Shown: positions 40,939 to 48,303 of the stretch, piece after piece
Layout: every line of letters begins with the position of its first letter
How positions within the stretch are numbered: position 1 is the stretch's first letter
From: Demequina lignilytica
Lineage (GTDB): Bacteria; Actinomycetota; Actinomycetes; Actinomycetales; Demequinaceae
Direction: 5' to 3'
DNA length: 64,000 bases
Assembly: GCF_030418305.1 (NCBI RefSeq)
Contig: NZ_JAUHPX010000001.1
Coordinates: forward strand, 558,001-622,000
Notes under the pieces: generated by a model
Database searches by the model: none
The model's input: the letters and a program-made list of their open reading frames with translations, nothing else
Told to the model about the DNA's origin: nothing
Translations under genes and position numbers: made by a program

Positions 40939-41729
40939 CGGGGCCCCGCGTGGTCGCGCTCGGCGACTCGATCACGCTCGGCGTCGGTGACGGGGTGCAG
41001 GACGCGCGCGGCGACGTCGGATGGGCGGCGCTGGCCGCCCGCGCGCTCGGCGCGGCCTCGTTCCTGAACCTGGCCCGCAACGGCGCACGCGCGCGCGATC
41101 TCCGCGACCGTCAGCTCCCCGCCGCGCTGGCGGCCATGCCCGACCTCGCGCTCATCACCGTCGGCGGCAACGATGCGCTGCGGGGCGACTTCTCCCCGGT
41201 CGAGCTGGAGACCGCGCTCGGGCAGGTCATCGACGTCCTGGAGGATGCGGGCTGCCGCGTGGTGACCGTCTCCCTCGACCGGATCGGGCTGTTCGACCTC
41301 GCCCCGAAGGCCGTCGCGGAGGCCATGGCGGCGCGCATCGGCGCCGTGAACGGGGCGATCGCGCGGGCGGTGGCACCCACCGACGCGGTCGTGATCGACG
41401 GGGCGACGCTCCTGGCGTCGCTGGGTCGCCGCGCGTGGCACGTCGACCGGATCCATCCCTCGCCGGCCGGACACCGCGCGCTCGCTCGCGCCGGCGCGCG
41501 GGCGGTCGAGGGCGAGTGGCCCGCCGTGGAGGGGATCCCCGCGGCACCGGCGCCGCCCGGCGCTCTCGCCGTGGTCGCGTGGCTCGTGGTCAACGGCCTG
41601 CCGTGGGCGGTGAAGCGCTCCCGTGACCTGCTGCCCCAGGTCACCCTGGTGGTCGCGCGCGAGCTGAGGCACGAACGGCGGGCGCGCCGCGAGGGGCGCA
41701 CCCGCCGTACGTTGCCCGGAGCCGGCTGA
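40935..41729 (+). CDS. SGNH/GDSL hydrolase
   Basis: 264-aa protein with the four SGNH blocks: GDSITLG (nucleophile Ser), the NLARNGARARDL Gly block, TVGGNDALRG (Asn block) and DRIHPSPAGHRALA (Asp-His pair). After about residue 205 comes a hydrophobic segment (ALAVVAWLVVNGLPWAVK) and a basic tail. There is no signal peptide. It is coupled by ATGA overlap to two glycosyltransferases, so it may deacylate or acylate their glycolipid product. Confidence 0.92.
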   Translation: MTGPRVVALGDSITLGVGDGVQDARGDVGWAALAARALGAASFLNLARNGARARDLRDRQLPAALAAMPDLALITVGGNDALRGDFSPVELETALGQVIDVLEDAGCRVVTVSLDRIGLFDLAPKAVAEAMAARIGAVNGAIARAVAPTDAVVIDGATLLASLGRRAWHVDRIHPSPAGHRALARAGARAVEGEWPAVEGIPAAPAPPGALAVVAWLVVNGLPWAVKRSRDLLPQVTLVVARELRHERRARREGRTRRTLPGAG

Positions 41730-41750
41730 GGAGGCCCCGGGCGGCTGGGC

Positions 41751-42305
41751 TCAGACCAGCCAGCTCTTCTCGCCGACCATCCCGCGCCACCATCGGCCGA
41801 GGCCGATCGACTGGTGCTCGAGCTCCACCAGCACGATCGCAGGGATCGCGAGGCCCATGATGATGTGGTCGTCCAGGAACGGGTTCGTGGTCGGCCACAG
41901 GTGCGACGTGTACATCATGAGCAGCATGAGCGGCGCCGTCCACGCGGCGACCTTGGTGCCGATGCCCAGCATCAGCGCGAGCCCGATGCCGGCGAGACCG
42001 ATCATGAAGATCCAGTCGGTCCACCTGTACTGTCCGAGGTTCGAGTAGAAGTCGGCGAGGGGCCCGGTGGCCGAGCCGAGGTAGCCCTCGGTCACGTGAC
42101 CGCCGGAGAGCCAGGCGCGGTCGCACATGACGGTGGTGACGCCGGTCTCCGAGTCCTTGCAGGTCGAGTAGCCGAGCCCGATCAGCTTGTCGAAGAACGG
42201 CCAGAGGAAGTAGAAGCCCAGCGCGATGCGCGTGATGCTGAGGAGCGCCCATCCCGCGCGGCTGCGCGTGACCTCGCTCGTGGTGGTCGGTTCCGCTGTT
42301 GCCAT
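41751..42305 (-). CDS. DoxX-like membrane protein 1
   Basis: 184-aa protein with about four membrane segments: ALLSITRIALGFYFLWPFFDKLIGLGYS, WIFMIGLAGIGLALMLGIGTKVAAW, PLMLLMMYTSHL and IIMGLAIPAIVLVELEH. The FYFLWPFFDK motif is typical of DoxX. A Cys-containing extracytoplasmic loop (STCKDSE to VMCDRAW) separates the first two. It is a close paralogue of the gene at 42476-43057. A GGGGGAT ribosome-binding site precedes the ATG. Function unknown; DoxX proteins are linked to redox and quinone-related roles. Confidence 0.9.
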   Translation of the reverse strand: MATAEPTTTSEVTRSRAGWALLSITRIALGFYFLWPFFDKLIGLGYSTCKDSETGVTTVMCDRAWLSGGHVTEGYLGSATGPLADFYSNLGQYRWTDWIFMIGLAGIGLALMLGIGTKVAAWTAPLMLLMMYTSHLWPTTNPFLDDHIIMGLAIPAIVLVELEHQSIGLGRWWRGMVGEKSWLV

Positions 42306-42421
42306 GACTGCATCCCCCTTCATGAGACGGCACGGCGCCAGGTGCGACACCGGTGTCCGCAAGGTCCACGGTACTCCGCGTACACGGATTTTCCAGGGCA
42401 CACGCGACCGCCACACGCGAC

Positions 42422-42462
42422 GAGCCCCCGGTCCGCCGCGGAGGGTGGCGGACCGGGGGCTC
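42422..42462 (-). terminator. Strong hairpin between the two DoxX genes
   Basis: A perfect 16-bp inverted repeat (GAGCCCCCGGTCCGCC and its complement) surrounds a 9-nt loop. It starts 14 bp downstream of the stop of the second DoxX gene. No T-run follows, as is common in GC-rich genomes. It suggests the two DoxX genes are not simply co-transcribed. Confidence 0.75.
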
Positions 42463-42475
42463 GACGAGCGGTCGG

Positions 42476-43057
42476 CTAGACCAACCAGCCGTTCTTCTGC
42501 ACGACCGGCAGCGAGCGCCACCAGCGGCCGAGGCCGACCGACTGGCGCTCCTTCTCGACCAGCACGATCGCGGCGATCGCGAGGATGTAGATGAGGTGCT
42601 CGTCGAGGATCGGGTTGGTGACCGTCGGCATCTGCGTCAGGTACATGAAGAACAGCATGAGGCCGGCCGACCACGCGCCGATCTTGGTGCCGATGCCGAG
42701 CATCAGGGCGACGCCGACGCCGGCGAGGCCGAGCATGAACGGCCAGTCGGTCCAGCGCTCGGCGCCGAGGTTCACGAAGAACTCGTGGAACGGGCTGTTG
42801 ACGTTGCCGCCGTAGACCAGGTAGCCCTCGGTCACGGACCCGCCGTTGACCCACGCCCTCTCGCAGAAGGCGTCGATCGTGAAGGTCCCGTCCTCGGCGA
42901 CGGTCCGGCACACGGAGTAGCCGAGGCCCAGGAGCTTGTCGAGGAAGGCCCACAGGAAGTAGAAGCCGAGCGCGATGCGGGTGACGCTCAGCAGCGTCCA
43001 GCCGACCTTCGAGCGGGTGACGACCGCGGCCTCCGCGGTCTGAACGGTGTCTGCCAT
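42476..43057 (-). CDS. DoxX-like membrane protein 2
   Basis: 193-aa paralogue of the previous gene with the same layout: TLLSVTRIALGFYFLWAFLDKLLGLGYS, a Cys-containing loop (SVCRTVAED to AFCERAW), SVTEGYLVYGG and three further membrane segments. Both end in a GLGRWWR...WLV tail. An SD-like GGAGAG precedes the ATG at 43057. The two Cys residues in the first loop are conserved in both copies and may form a disulfide. Confidence 0.9.
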   Translation of the reverse strand: MADTVQTAEAAVVTRSKVGWTLLSVTRIALGFYFLWAFLDKLLGLGYSVCRTVAEDGTFTIDAFCERAWVNGGSVTEGYLVYGGNVNSPFHEFFVNLGAERWTDWPFMLGLAGVGVALMLGIGTKIGAWSAGLMLFFMYLTQMPTVTNPILDEHLIYILAIAAIVLVEKERQSVGLGRWWRSLPVVQKNGWLV

Positions 43058-43125
43058 TGTTCTCTCCAGATGAGGTGCGGGCCGGGGCCCGGCGGCGCTG
43101 GGGGTAGCGCCTGCGGCCAACTTAT

Positions 43126-43135
43126 TGATGCATCA
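43126..43135. promoter_or_regulatory. Palindrome TGATGCATCA in the DoxX promoter region
   Basis: A perfect 10-bp palindrome beside a candidate minus-strand -10 (TAAGTT), about 65 bp before the DoxX2 ATG. Its position suits an operator, but the binding protein is unknown. Confidence 0.35.
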
Positions 43136-43146
43136 TCCAGTTATCG

Positions 43147-43162
43147 CGGGACCTCCGTCCCG
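43147..43162 (-). terminator. Possible hairpin terminator of the TetR gene
   Basis: CGGGAC-CTCC-GTCCCG forms a 6-bp stem with a 4-nt loop, 28 bp past the TetR stop codon. There is no T-run, so the call is weak. Confidence 0.35.
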
Positions 43163-43190
43163 ACTTCTGGACGTCCGTCGAAAAGGGTCG

Positions 43191-43787
43191 TCAACCAGGA
43201 GTGACGATGTGAGCGCTCACCTGCGCCGCCACGCCCGCCGCCATGTCCACCGAGCGGTCGAGGAGCCACTGGACCTGGAGCCCGTCCATCACGGCGACGA
43301 GGCGGCGCGCCGCGTCCGCCGGGTCGACGCCGGGCGTCAGCCGGCCGTCCTCCGCGAGCTCGCGGTAGGCGCGCTCGACCATCCCGAGCAGGCTCGCGTA
43401 GCGGGCGACGAAGAAGTCGTGGGCGGGATGGGACGGCGCGGTCGCCTCGCCCGCGAGCGTGGCGAACAGTTCGACGATCCCGGGCGCCGCGGCGTTGCGG
43501 GCGGCCGTCTCGACCAGGTGCGCGAGCAGGTCCTCGCCGTGGAGCGCGTCCATGCCGCCGCCCGGCGCACCCACGCTGTCGCGGCGCTCGAGCACCGCCA
43601 TGAGCAGCGCCGCCTTGGTCGGGAAGTGGTAGAGCAGCGCCGGATGCGTGAGCCCGCAGCGCGCGGCGATCTCGCGGACCGAGGCCGCGGCGTAACCGGA
43701 CTCGGCGAAGGCGTCGACGGCCGCGTCCAGGATGAGCGCCCGCGTCCCCGCGCCCCTCGCGCTGAGCTCGTGCCCGCCCATCTCCAC
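43191..43787 (-). CDS. TetR-family transcriptional regulator
   Basis: 198-aa regulator. The N-terminal HTH is GTRALILDAAVDAFAESGYAAASVREIAARCGLTHPALLYHFPTKAALLMAVLERRD, a textbook TetR domain, followed by a variable helical ligand domain. GTG at 43787 or ATG at 43781 could start it. It is divergent from the GH3 glycosidase gene, and a 20-bp near-palindrome lies between them, so local control of the glycosidase and of itself is the simplest inference. The ligand may be a sugar or aglycone. Confidence 0.92.
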   Translation of the reverse strand: MEMGGHELSARGAGTRALILDAAVDAFAESGYAAASVREIAARCGLTHPALLYHFPTKAALLMAVLERRDSVGAPGGGMDALHGEDLLAHLVETAARNAAAPGIVELFATLAGEATAPSHPAHDFFVARYASLLGMVERAYRELAEDGRLTPGVDPADAARRLVAVMDGLQVQWLLDRSVDMAAGVAAQVSAHIVTPG

Positions 43788-43847
43788 CCCCGCATCGTCC
43801 GTCGCGCCGAGCGCGTCGCGGACCGCTGTCGCAACGTTTCGACTTCT

Positions 43848-43867
43848 GTTTTACCATGTGGTAGAAC
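43848..43867. promoter_or_regulatory. 20-bp near-palindrome between tetR and the GH3 gene
   Basis: GTTTTACCATGTGGTAGAAC has 9-bp arms (one mismatch) around a 2-bp centre. It is 40 bp before the GH3 start codon and 60 bp from the TetR start. Candidate operator for the TetR protein. Confidence 0.55.
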
Positions 43868-43906
43868 TCTGACACCAGCAGCCCTCACCGCGCGAAAGGA
43901 CCCGCC

Positions 43907-46150
43907 GTGACCGCACCCCAGTACCTGGACGCCTCGCTCCCCGTCGCCGACCGCGTCGCCGACCTGCTGGAGAGGATGACGCTGCCCGAGAAGGTGGGGC
44001 AGATGATCCAGATGCACACCTATTCGGGCGTCCCGCACCTGATCGAGGAGCTGCACGTCGGCTCGATCCTCCACGCGTCGCCCGAGCGTCTCGAGCTCGC
44101 CCACGCGCTGGTCGAGCAGACCCGGCTGCGGATCCCGCTGCTGATCGGCGAGGACTGCATCCACGGCCACTCCTTCTTCAAGGGCGCGACCATCTTCCCG
44201 ACCCAGCTGGGCATGGCGGCGACCTGGGACCCGGCGCTGGTCGAGCGGGTCGCCCGCGCCACGGCGGTCGAGGTCTCGGCGACCGGGATCCACTGGACCT
44301 TCTCCCCCGTCCTGTGCATCGCGCGCGACCTGCGCTGGGGACGTGTCTCCGAGACGTTCGGCGAGGATCCGTACCTGCTCGGCGAGCTGGGCGCCGCGAT
44401 GGTGAGCGGCTACCAGGGCGACGGGCTGTCGGACCCGACGGCGATCCTCGCGACCGCCAAGCACTTCGCGGGCTATTCCGAGACGCAGGGCGGACGCGAC
44501 GCCTCCGAGGCCGACATCTCCCCGCGCAAGCTCCGCTCCTGGTACCTGCCGCCGTTCGAGCGCGTCGCGCGCGCCGGCTGCGGGACGTTCATGCTCGGCT
44601 ACCAGGCGATCGACGGGGTCCCGATCACCGTCAACGAGTGGCTGCTCAAGGACGTCCTCCGCGACGAGTGGGGCTACGGCGGCACCCTCATCACGGACTG
44701 GGACAACGTCGGCAACCTGGTCCGCGAGCAGCGCCTGTTCCCGGACTACGCGCACGCCGCCGCCGCCGCGGTGAACGCCGGCAACGACATGATCATGACC
44801 ACGCCGGCCTTCTTCCAGGGCGCGCAGGACGCGGTCGCGCAGGGGCTCCTGGAGGAGTCGCGCATCGACCAGGCCGTCGCGCGCATCCTCACCCTGAAGT
44901 TCGAGCTCGGGCTCTTCGAGGACCGCCGCGCCGCCGACCCCGAGCGCCAGGCCGCGGTGATCCAGGCTCCCGCCCACCGCGAGCTCAACCTCGAGGTGGC
45001 GCGCCGATCGCTGGTGCTGCTCGAGAACGACGGGCTGCTCCCTCTCCCCGACGACCGTCCGCTCACCCTCGCCGTCGTGGGCCCCAACGCCGACGACGCG
45101 GACTGGATGCTCGGCGACTGGGCGGGCCGCTCGGGGCAGGCCGACTGGCTCGCGGAGGGCCACCCGCGCGAGCTGACGACGACCGTCCTCGACGGCCTCC
45201 GCGCCGCCGCTCCGGCCGGCAGCGAGGTCCGCCACGCACGCGGCGCCGAGATCATCACCACCGGCCCCGACCCGAAGGGCGCGTTCTTCCCCGACGGGCA
45301 GCCGCGCCCGCACATCGCGATGCCCGTCGAGCCGGACAGCGAGATGATCGACGCGGCCGTCGCGGCGGCCGCGGGCGCGGATGCCGTGGTCGCGGTGCTC
45401 GGCGACCGCATCGAGCTGGTGGGCGAGGGCAAGTCGACGGCGACGCTCGAGCTGCTCGGCGGTCAGGTCGCGCTGCTCGACGCGCTCGTCGAGACCGGCA
45501 CCCCGGTGATCCTGGTGGTCCTCGCGTCGAAGCCGCACGTGCTGCCCCCGTCTGCCGAGCGTACGGCCGCGGTGATCTGGGCGGCGAACCCCGGGATGGC
45601 CGGCGGCACCGCCCTCGCCGAGCTGCTGCTCGGCGCGATCGAGCCCTCGGGCCGCCTGCCGATCTCCTGGCCCCGCCACGTGGGCCAGCAGCCGACGTTC
45701 TACAACCAGATCGAGGCGCAGCACGGATACCGCTACGCCGACCTCACGCAGGAGCCCCGCTGGGTGTTCGGCGAGGGCCTGTCGTACTCGAGCGTCGCCT
45801 ACGCGGACCTCCGTCTCGCCGCCGGCAGGCTGACCCTCGCGGACACCATCCAGGCGACCGTCACCGTCACCAACACCGGCACCCGTCCCGTGCGGGAGAC
45901 GGTGCAGGCCTACGTCCGCGACGTCACCACGTCCGCGACCTGGGCCGACCGCGAGCTCAAGGGCTTCACGCAGGTCGACCTCGCCGCCGGCGAGAGCGTC
46001 GAGGCGACCGTCGCGATCCCCGTGGCGGACTGCACCATGGTGACCGCGCGCGGCGAGCGCATCGTCGAGCCGGGCGCCTTCCAGGTGCTCGTCGGCCCGT
46101 CCTCGCGCCCGGACGCCCTGCTGGTCGCCGACGTCGAGATGGTCGCGTGA
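43907..46150 (+). CDS. Glycoside hydrolase family 3 (beta-glucosidase type)
   Basis: 747-aa intracellular GH3. The (alpha/beta)8 domain holds IPLLIGEDCIHGHSFFKGATIFPTQLG, AKHFAGYSETQGGRD and the nucleophile Asp264 in TLITDWDN. The C-terminal alpha/beta sandwich begins near 365 (RSLVLLENDGLLPL), and a fibronectin III-like domain lies at about 650-745. No signal peptide. The GTG start is preceded by an SD (GAAAGGA). A beta-glucosidase or beta-xylosidase acting on imported oligosaccharides fits best. Exact specificity cannot be told. Confidence 0.94.
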   Translation: MTAPQYLDASLPVADRVADLLERMTLPEKVGQMIQMHTYSGVPHLIEELHVGSILHASPERLELAHALVEQTRLRIPLLIGEDCIHGHSFFKGATIFPTQLGMAATWDPALVERVARATAVEVSATGIHWTFSPVLCIARDLRWGRVSETFGEDPYLLGELGAAMVSGYQGDGLSDPTAILATAKHFAGYSETQGGRDASEADISPRKLRSWYLPPFERVARAGCGTFMLGYQAIDGVPITVNEWLLKDVLRDEWGYGGTLITDWDNVGNLVREQRLFPDYAHAAAAAVNAGNDMIMTTPAFFQGAQDAVAQGLLEESRIDQAVARILTLKFELGLFEDRRAADPERQAAVIQAPAHRELNLEVARRSLVLLENDGLLPLPDDRPLTLAVVGPNADDADWMLGDWAGRSGQADWLAEGHPRELTTTVLDGLRAAAPAGSEVRHARGAEIITTGPDPKGAFFPDGQPRPHIAMPVEPDSEMIDAAVAAAAGADAVVAVLGDRIELVGEGKSTATLELLGGQVALLDALVETGTPVILVVLASKPHVLPPSAERTAAVIWAANPGMAGGTALAELLLGAIEPSGRLPISWPRHVGQQPTFYNQIEAQHGYRYADLTQEPRWVFGEGLSYSSVAYADLRLAAGRLTLADTIQATVTVTNTGTRPVRETVQAYVRDVTTSATWADRELKGFTQVDLAAGESVEATVAIPVADCTMVTARGERIVEPGAFQVLVGPSSRPDALLVADVEMVA

Positions 46151-46167
46151 CCCACGGACCGCGCCGG

Positions 46168-46173
46168 TAGGGT
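46168..46173 (+). promoter_or_regulatory. Putative -10 box, leaderless MFS gene
   Basis: TAGGGT followed by 6 nt and the GTG at 46180, located 18 bp after the GH3 stop. No ribosome-binding site is seen. Confidence 0.4.
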
Positions 46174-46179
46174 CTCGCT

Positions 46180-47421
46180 GTGACCGCTCCCCGCGAGCGG
46201 GGCATGGTCGCCCCGCACCTCCGCCGCGCCCGCCTGGGCGTGACGCTGCTGTTCTTCACCAACGCCGTCGCCTGGGCGAACCTGGTGCCCCGCCTGCCCG
46301 AGGTGAGGACCGAGCTCGGGCTGAGCTACACGCAGTTCGGCCTCGCCATCGCGATGATGCCGGTGGGCGCGCTCACGCTCGGCCTCGCCGCCGCACCGCT
46401 GATCCGCCGCTTCCACTCGGGCAACGTGGCGACGGCGGGCGCGATCGCGCTCGCGGTGGCGTCCGCGCTGGCGGGCGTCGCGCCCACGGGGATCCTGTTC
46501 GCCGGAGCCCTGTTCCTCGCCGGCGCCTTCGACTCGCTCACCGACGTCGCGCAGAACTCCCACGGGCTGCGGGTGCAGCGCGGCTACGGGCGCTCGATCC
46601 TCAACGCGATGCACGGCGTCTGGTCGATGGGCGCGGTGGTCGGCGGCCTCACGGGCGGGGCCGCGGCGGGGCTCGGGCTGCCGCTGAGCGCCCACCTGGG
46701 CGTGGTCGCGGCGCTCGTGGCGATCATCAACGTCGCGGGTCACCGCCTGCTGATGCGCGGACCCGATCCGCGCGGGGACGTCAGCGCCTCGACCCCCGAG
46801 GCGCACGGCTCCCCGTCGGACGCGCCCGCCGGGCCGGGCCCGCGCGGCGCTCGGACCTCCGTCTCGGGCCGGACCTGGGCGCTGCTGGTGGCGCTCGGGA
46901 TCATCGCCATGTCGGGCACCTGGGTCGAGGACGCGGGCGCGACGTGGGGCGCGAGCTACCTGCGAGACGAGCTGGGCGCCATCGCCTCGATCGCCGCGCT
47001 CGGCTTCGTGTCGCTCCAGGCGATGCAGATGGTCGGCCGCCTGACGGGAGACCGCATGGTGGACCGCTGGGGGCAGCGGGCCGTCGCCCGCGCCGGCGCC
47101 GCGATCGGCCTGGCCGGCATGGGCACGGCGCTCGCCTTCCCGACCGTGTGGGGCACGGTGATCGGATTCGGCGCCGCCGGCTTCGGGGTCGCGACGCTCA
47201 TCCCGTCCGCGATGGCCGCGGCCGACGACCTCCCCGGCTTCAAGCACGGCTCCGCGCTGACCTACATGGGCTGGCTGCTGCGCGCGAGCTTCCTGGTCTC
47301 GCCCCCGCTGGTGGGTCTGATCGCGGACGCCACGGGAATCCGCTACGGCCTCATGCTCATGCCGCTGTCCGCGGTGGCGGTGCTGATCCTGGCGCGCGTG
47401 CTGCCGCGCGCCGCCACCTGA
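46180..47421 (+). CDS. MFS transporter
   Basis: 413-aa protein with about 12 membrane segments: GVTLLFFTNAVAWANLVPRLPEVRTELGLSYTQFGLAIAMMPVGALTLGLAAAPLIRRF, then FDSLTDVAQNSHGLRVQ. A central Pro/Ala/Gly-rich loop lies at about 195-225. It resembles the YbjJ-like MFS group rather than known sugar importers. It follows the GH3 gene by 29 bp but has its own candidate promoter. Substrate unknown. Confidence 0.88.
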   Translation: MTAPRERGMVAPHLRRARLGVTLLFFTNAVAWANLVPRLPEVRTELGLSYTQFGLAIAMMPVGALTLGLAAAPLIRRFHSGNVATAGAIALAVASALAGVAPTGILFAGALFLAGAFDSLTDVAQNSHGLRVQRGYGRSILNAMHGVWSMGAVVGGLTGGAAAGLGLPLSAHLGVVAALVAIINVAGHRLLMRGPDPRGDVSASTPEAHGSPSDAPAGPGPRGARTSVSGRTWALLVALGIIAMSGTWVEDAGATWGASYLRDELGAIASIAALGFVSLQAMQMVGRLTGDRMVDRWGQRAVARAGAAIGLAGMGTALAFPTVWGTVIGFGAAGFGVATLIPSAMAAADDLPGFKHGSALTYMGWLLRASFLVSPPLVGLIADATGIRYGLMLMPLSAVAVLILARVLPRAAT

Positions 47422-47439
47422 CCCCCCCACCAACCCGCC

Positions 47440-47496
47440 AAGACACTCAGGACCGCTGAGAGCGCCGCGGCGCGCGCTGCGGGACACTGAGGACCG
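47440..47496 (+). repeat. Paired 16-bp direct repeat, copy C
   Basis: AAGACACTCAGGACCG (47440) and GGGACACTGAGGACCG (47481) are direct repeats with starts 41 bp apart, the same period as the two copies near 31.9 kb. It begins 19 bp after the MFS stop and runs up to the ATG of the next gene. Confidence 0.75.
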
Positions 47497-48267
47497 ATGG
47501 ACACTCATCTCAAGACCGACCCCGGCGCCCCATCGGGCTTCTACGAGGCCGAGGCGGCGGGCCTCGCCTGGCTCGCCACGGCTCCCGGCGGCGCGCGCAC
47601 CGTGACGGTCGTCGAGGTCGCGCCGGGGCGCATCGTCCTGGAGCGCATCGTCCCGGCACGGCCGTCGCCGGCCGCCGCCCACGCCTTCGGCGGTGCCCTC
47701 GCCCGCACGCACGCCGCGGGGGCGCACGCGTTCGGCGCCCGCCCCGCCGGCTGGGACGGACCGCTCTTCATCGGCAGCCGGGAGATGCCCACGACCGCCG
47801 CGGACAGCTGGGGCGCGTTCTACGCCGAGGCACGTGTGCTGCCGTTCCTCGCGCCGGCGCTCGCCGCCGGCTACCTGCACGACGGCGAGGCGCGCATCGT
47901 CCGCGACGCCTGCGACCTGATCGCCTCGGGCGCGTTCGACGACCCCGCGCCTCCCGCACGGATCCACGGCGATCTCTGGTCGGGCAACGTGCTCTGGTCG
48001 CCCGACGGCGTGGTGCTGATCGACCCGGCCGCGCACGGCGGGCACCCCGAGACCGACCTCGCGATGCTCGCCCTGTTCGGGCTGCCGTTCCTGGACGATG
48101 CGGTGGCCGGCTACGCGGAGGCGGCGCCGCTGCGGGCAGGGTGGAGGAGCAGGGTCCCCGTGCACCAGCTGCATCCCCTCGCCGTCCACGCGGCGGGGCA
48201 CGGCCGCGCCTACGGGGCGGCCCTGGCCGACGCGGCGCGCGCGACCCTCGCGCTGCGTGACGCCTAG
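47497..48267 (+). CDS. Fructosamine kinase family protein
   Basis: 256-aa kinase-fold protein. The catalytic loop is ARIHGDLWSGNVLW and the metal-binding Asp is in GVVLIDPAAHGGHPETDLAML, the fructosamine/ketosamine-3-kinase signature. The N-terminus starts at the HLKTDPGAPSGFYEAEAAGLAWLA segment, so the beta strands before the ATP-binding Lys of longer homologues are missing; actinobacterial members are often this short. It would phosphorylate glycated amines for repair. The ATG abuts repeat copy C and has no SD. Confidence 0.87.
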   Translation: MDTHLKTDPGAPSGFYEAEAAGLAWLATAPGGARTVTVVEVAPGRIVLERIVPARPSPAAAHAFGGALARTHAAGAHAFGARPAGWDGPLFIGSREMPTTAADSWGAFYAEARVLPFLAPALAAGYLHDGEARIVRDACDLIASGAFDDPAPPARIHGDLWSGNVLWSPDGVVLIDPAAHGGHPETDLAMLALFGLPFLDDAVAGYAEAAPLRAGWRSRVPVHQLHPLAVHAAGHGRAYGAALADAARATLALRDA

Positions 48268-48284
48268 CTCGTGACGCCTAGCTC
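48257..48284 (+). repeat. Perfect 14-bp tandem duplication over a stop codon
   Basis: GTGACGCCTAGCTC occurs twice without a gap. The first copy contains the stop codon (TAG) of the fructosamine-kinase gene; the second lies just after it. This looks like a recent slippage event. Confidence 0.9.
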
Positions 48285-48303
48285 GCGGCGCCGACCACGC
48301 GGA

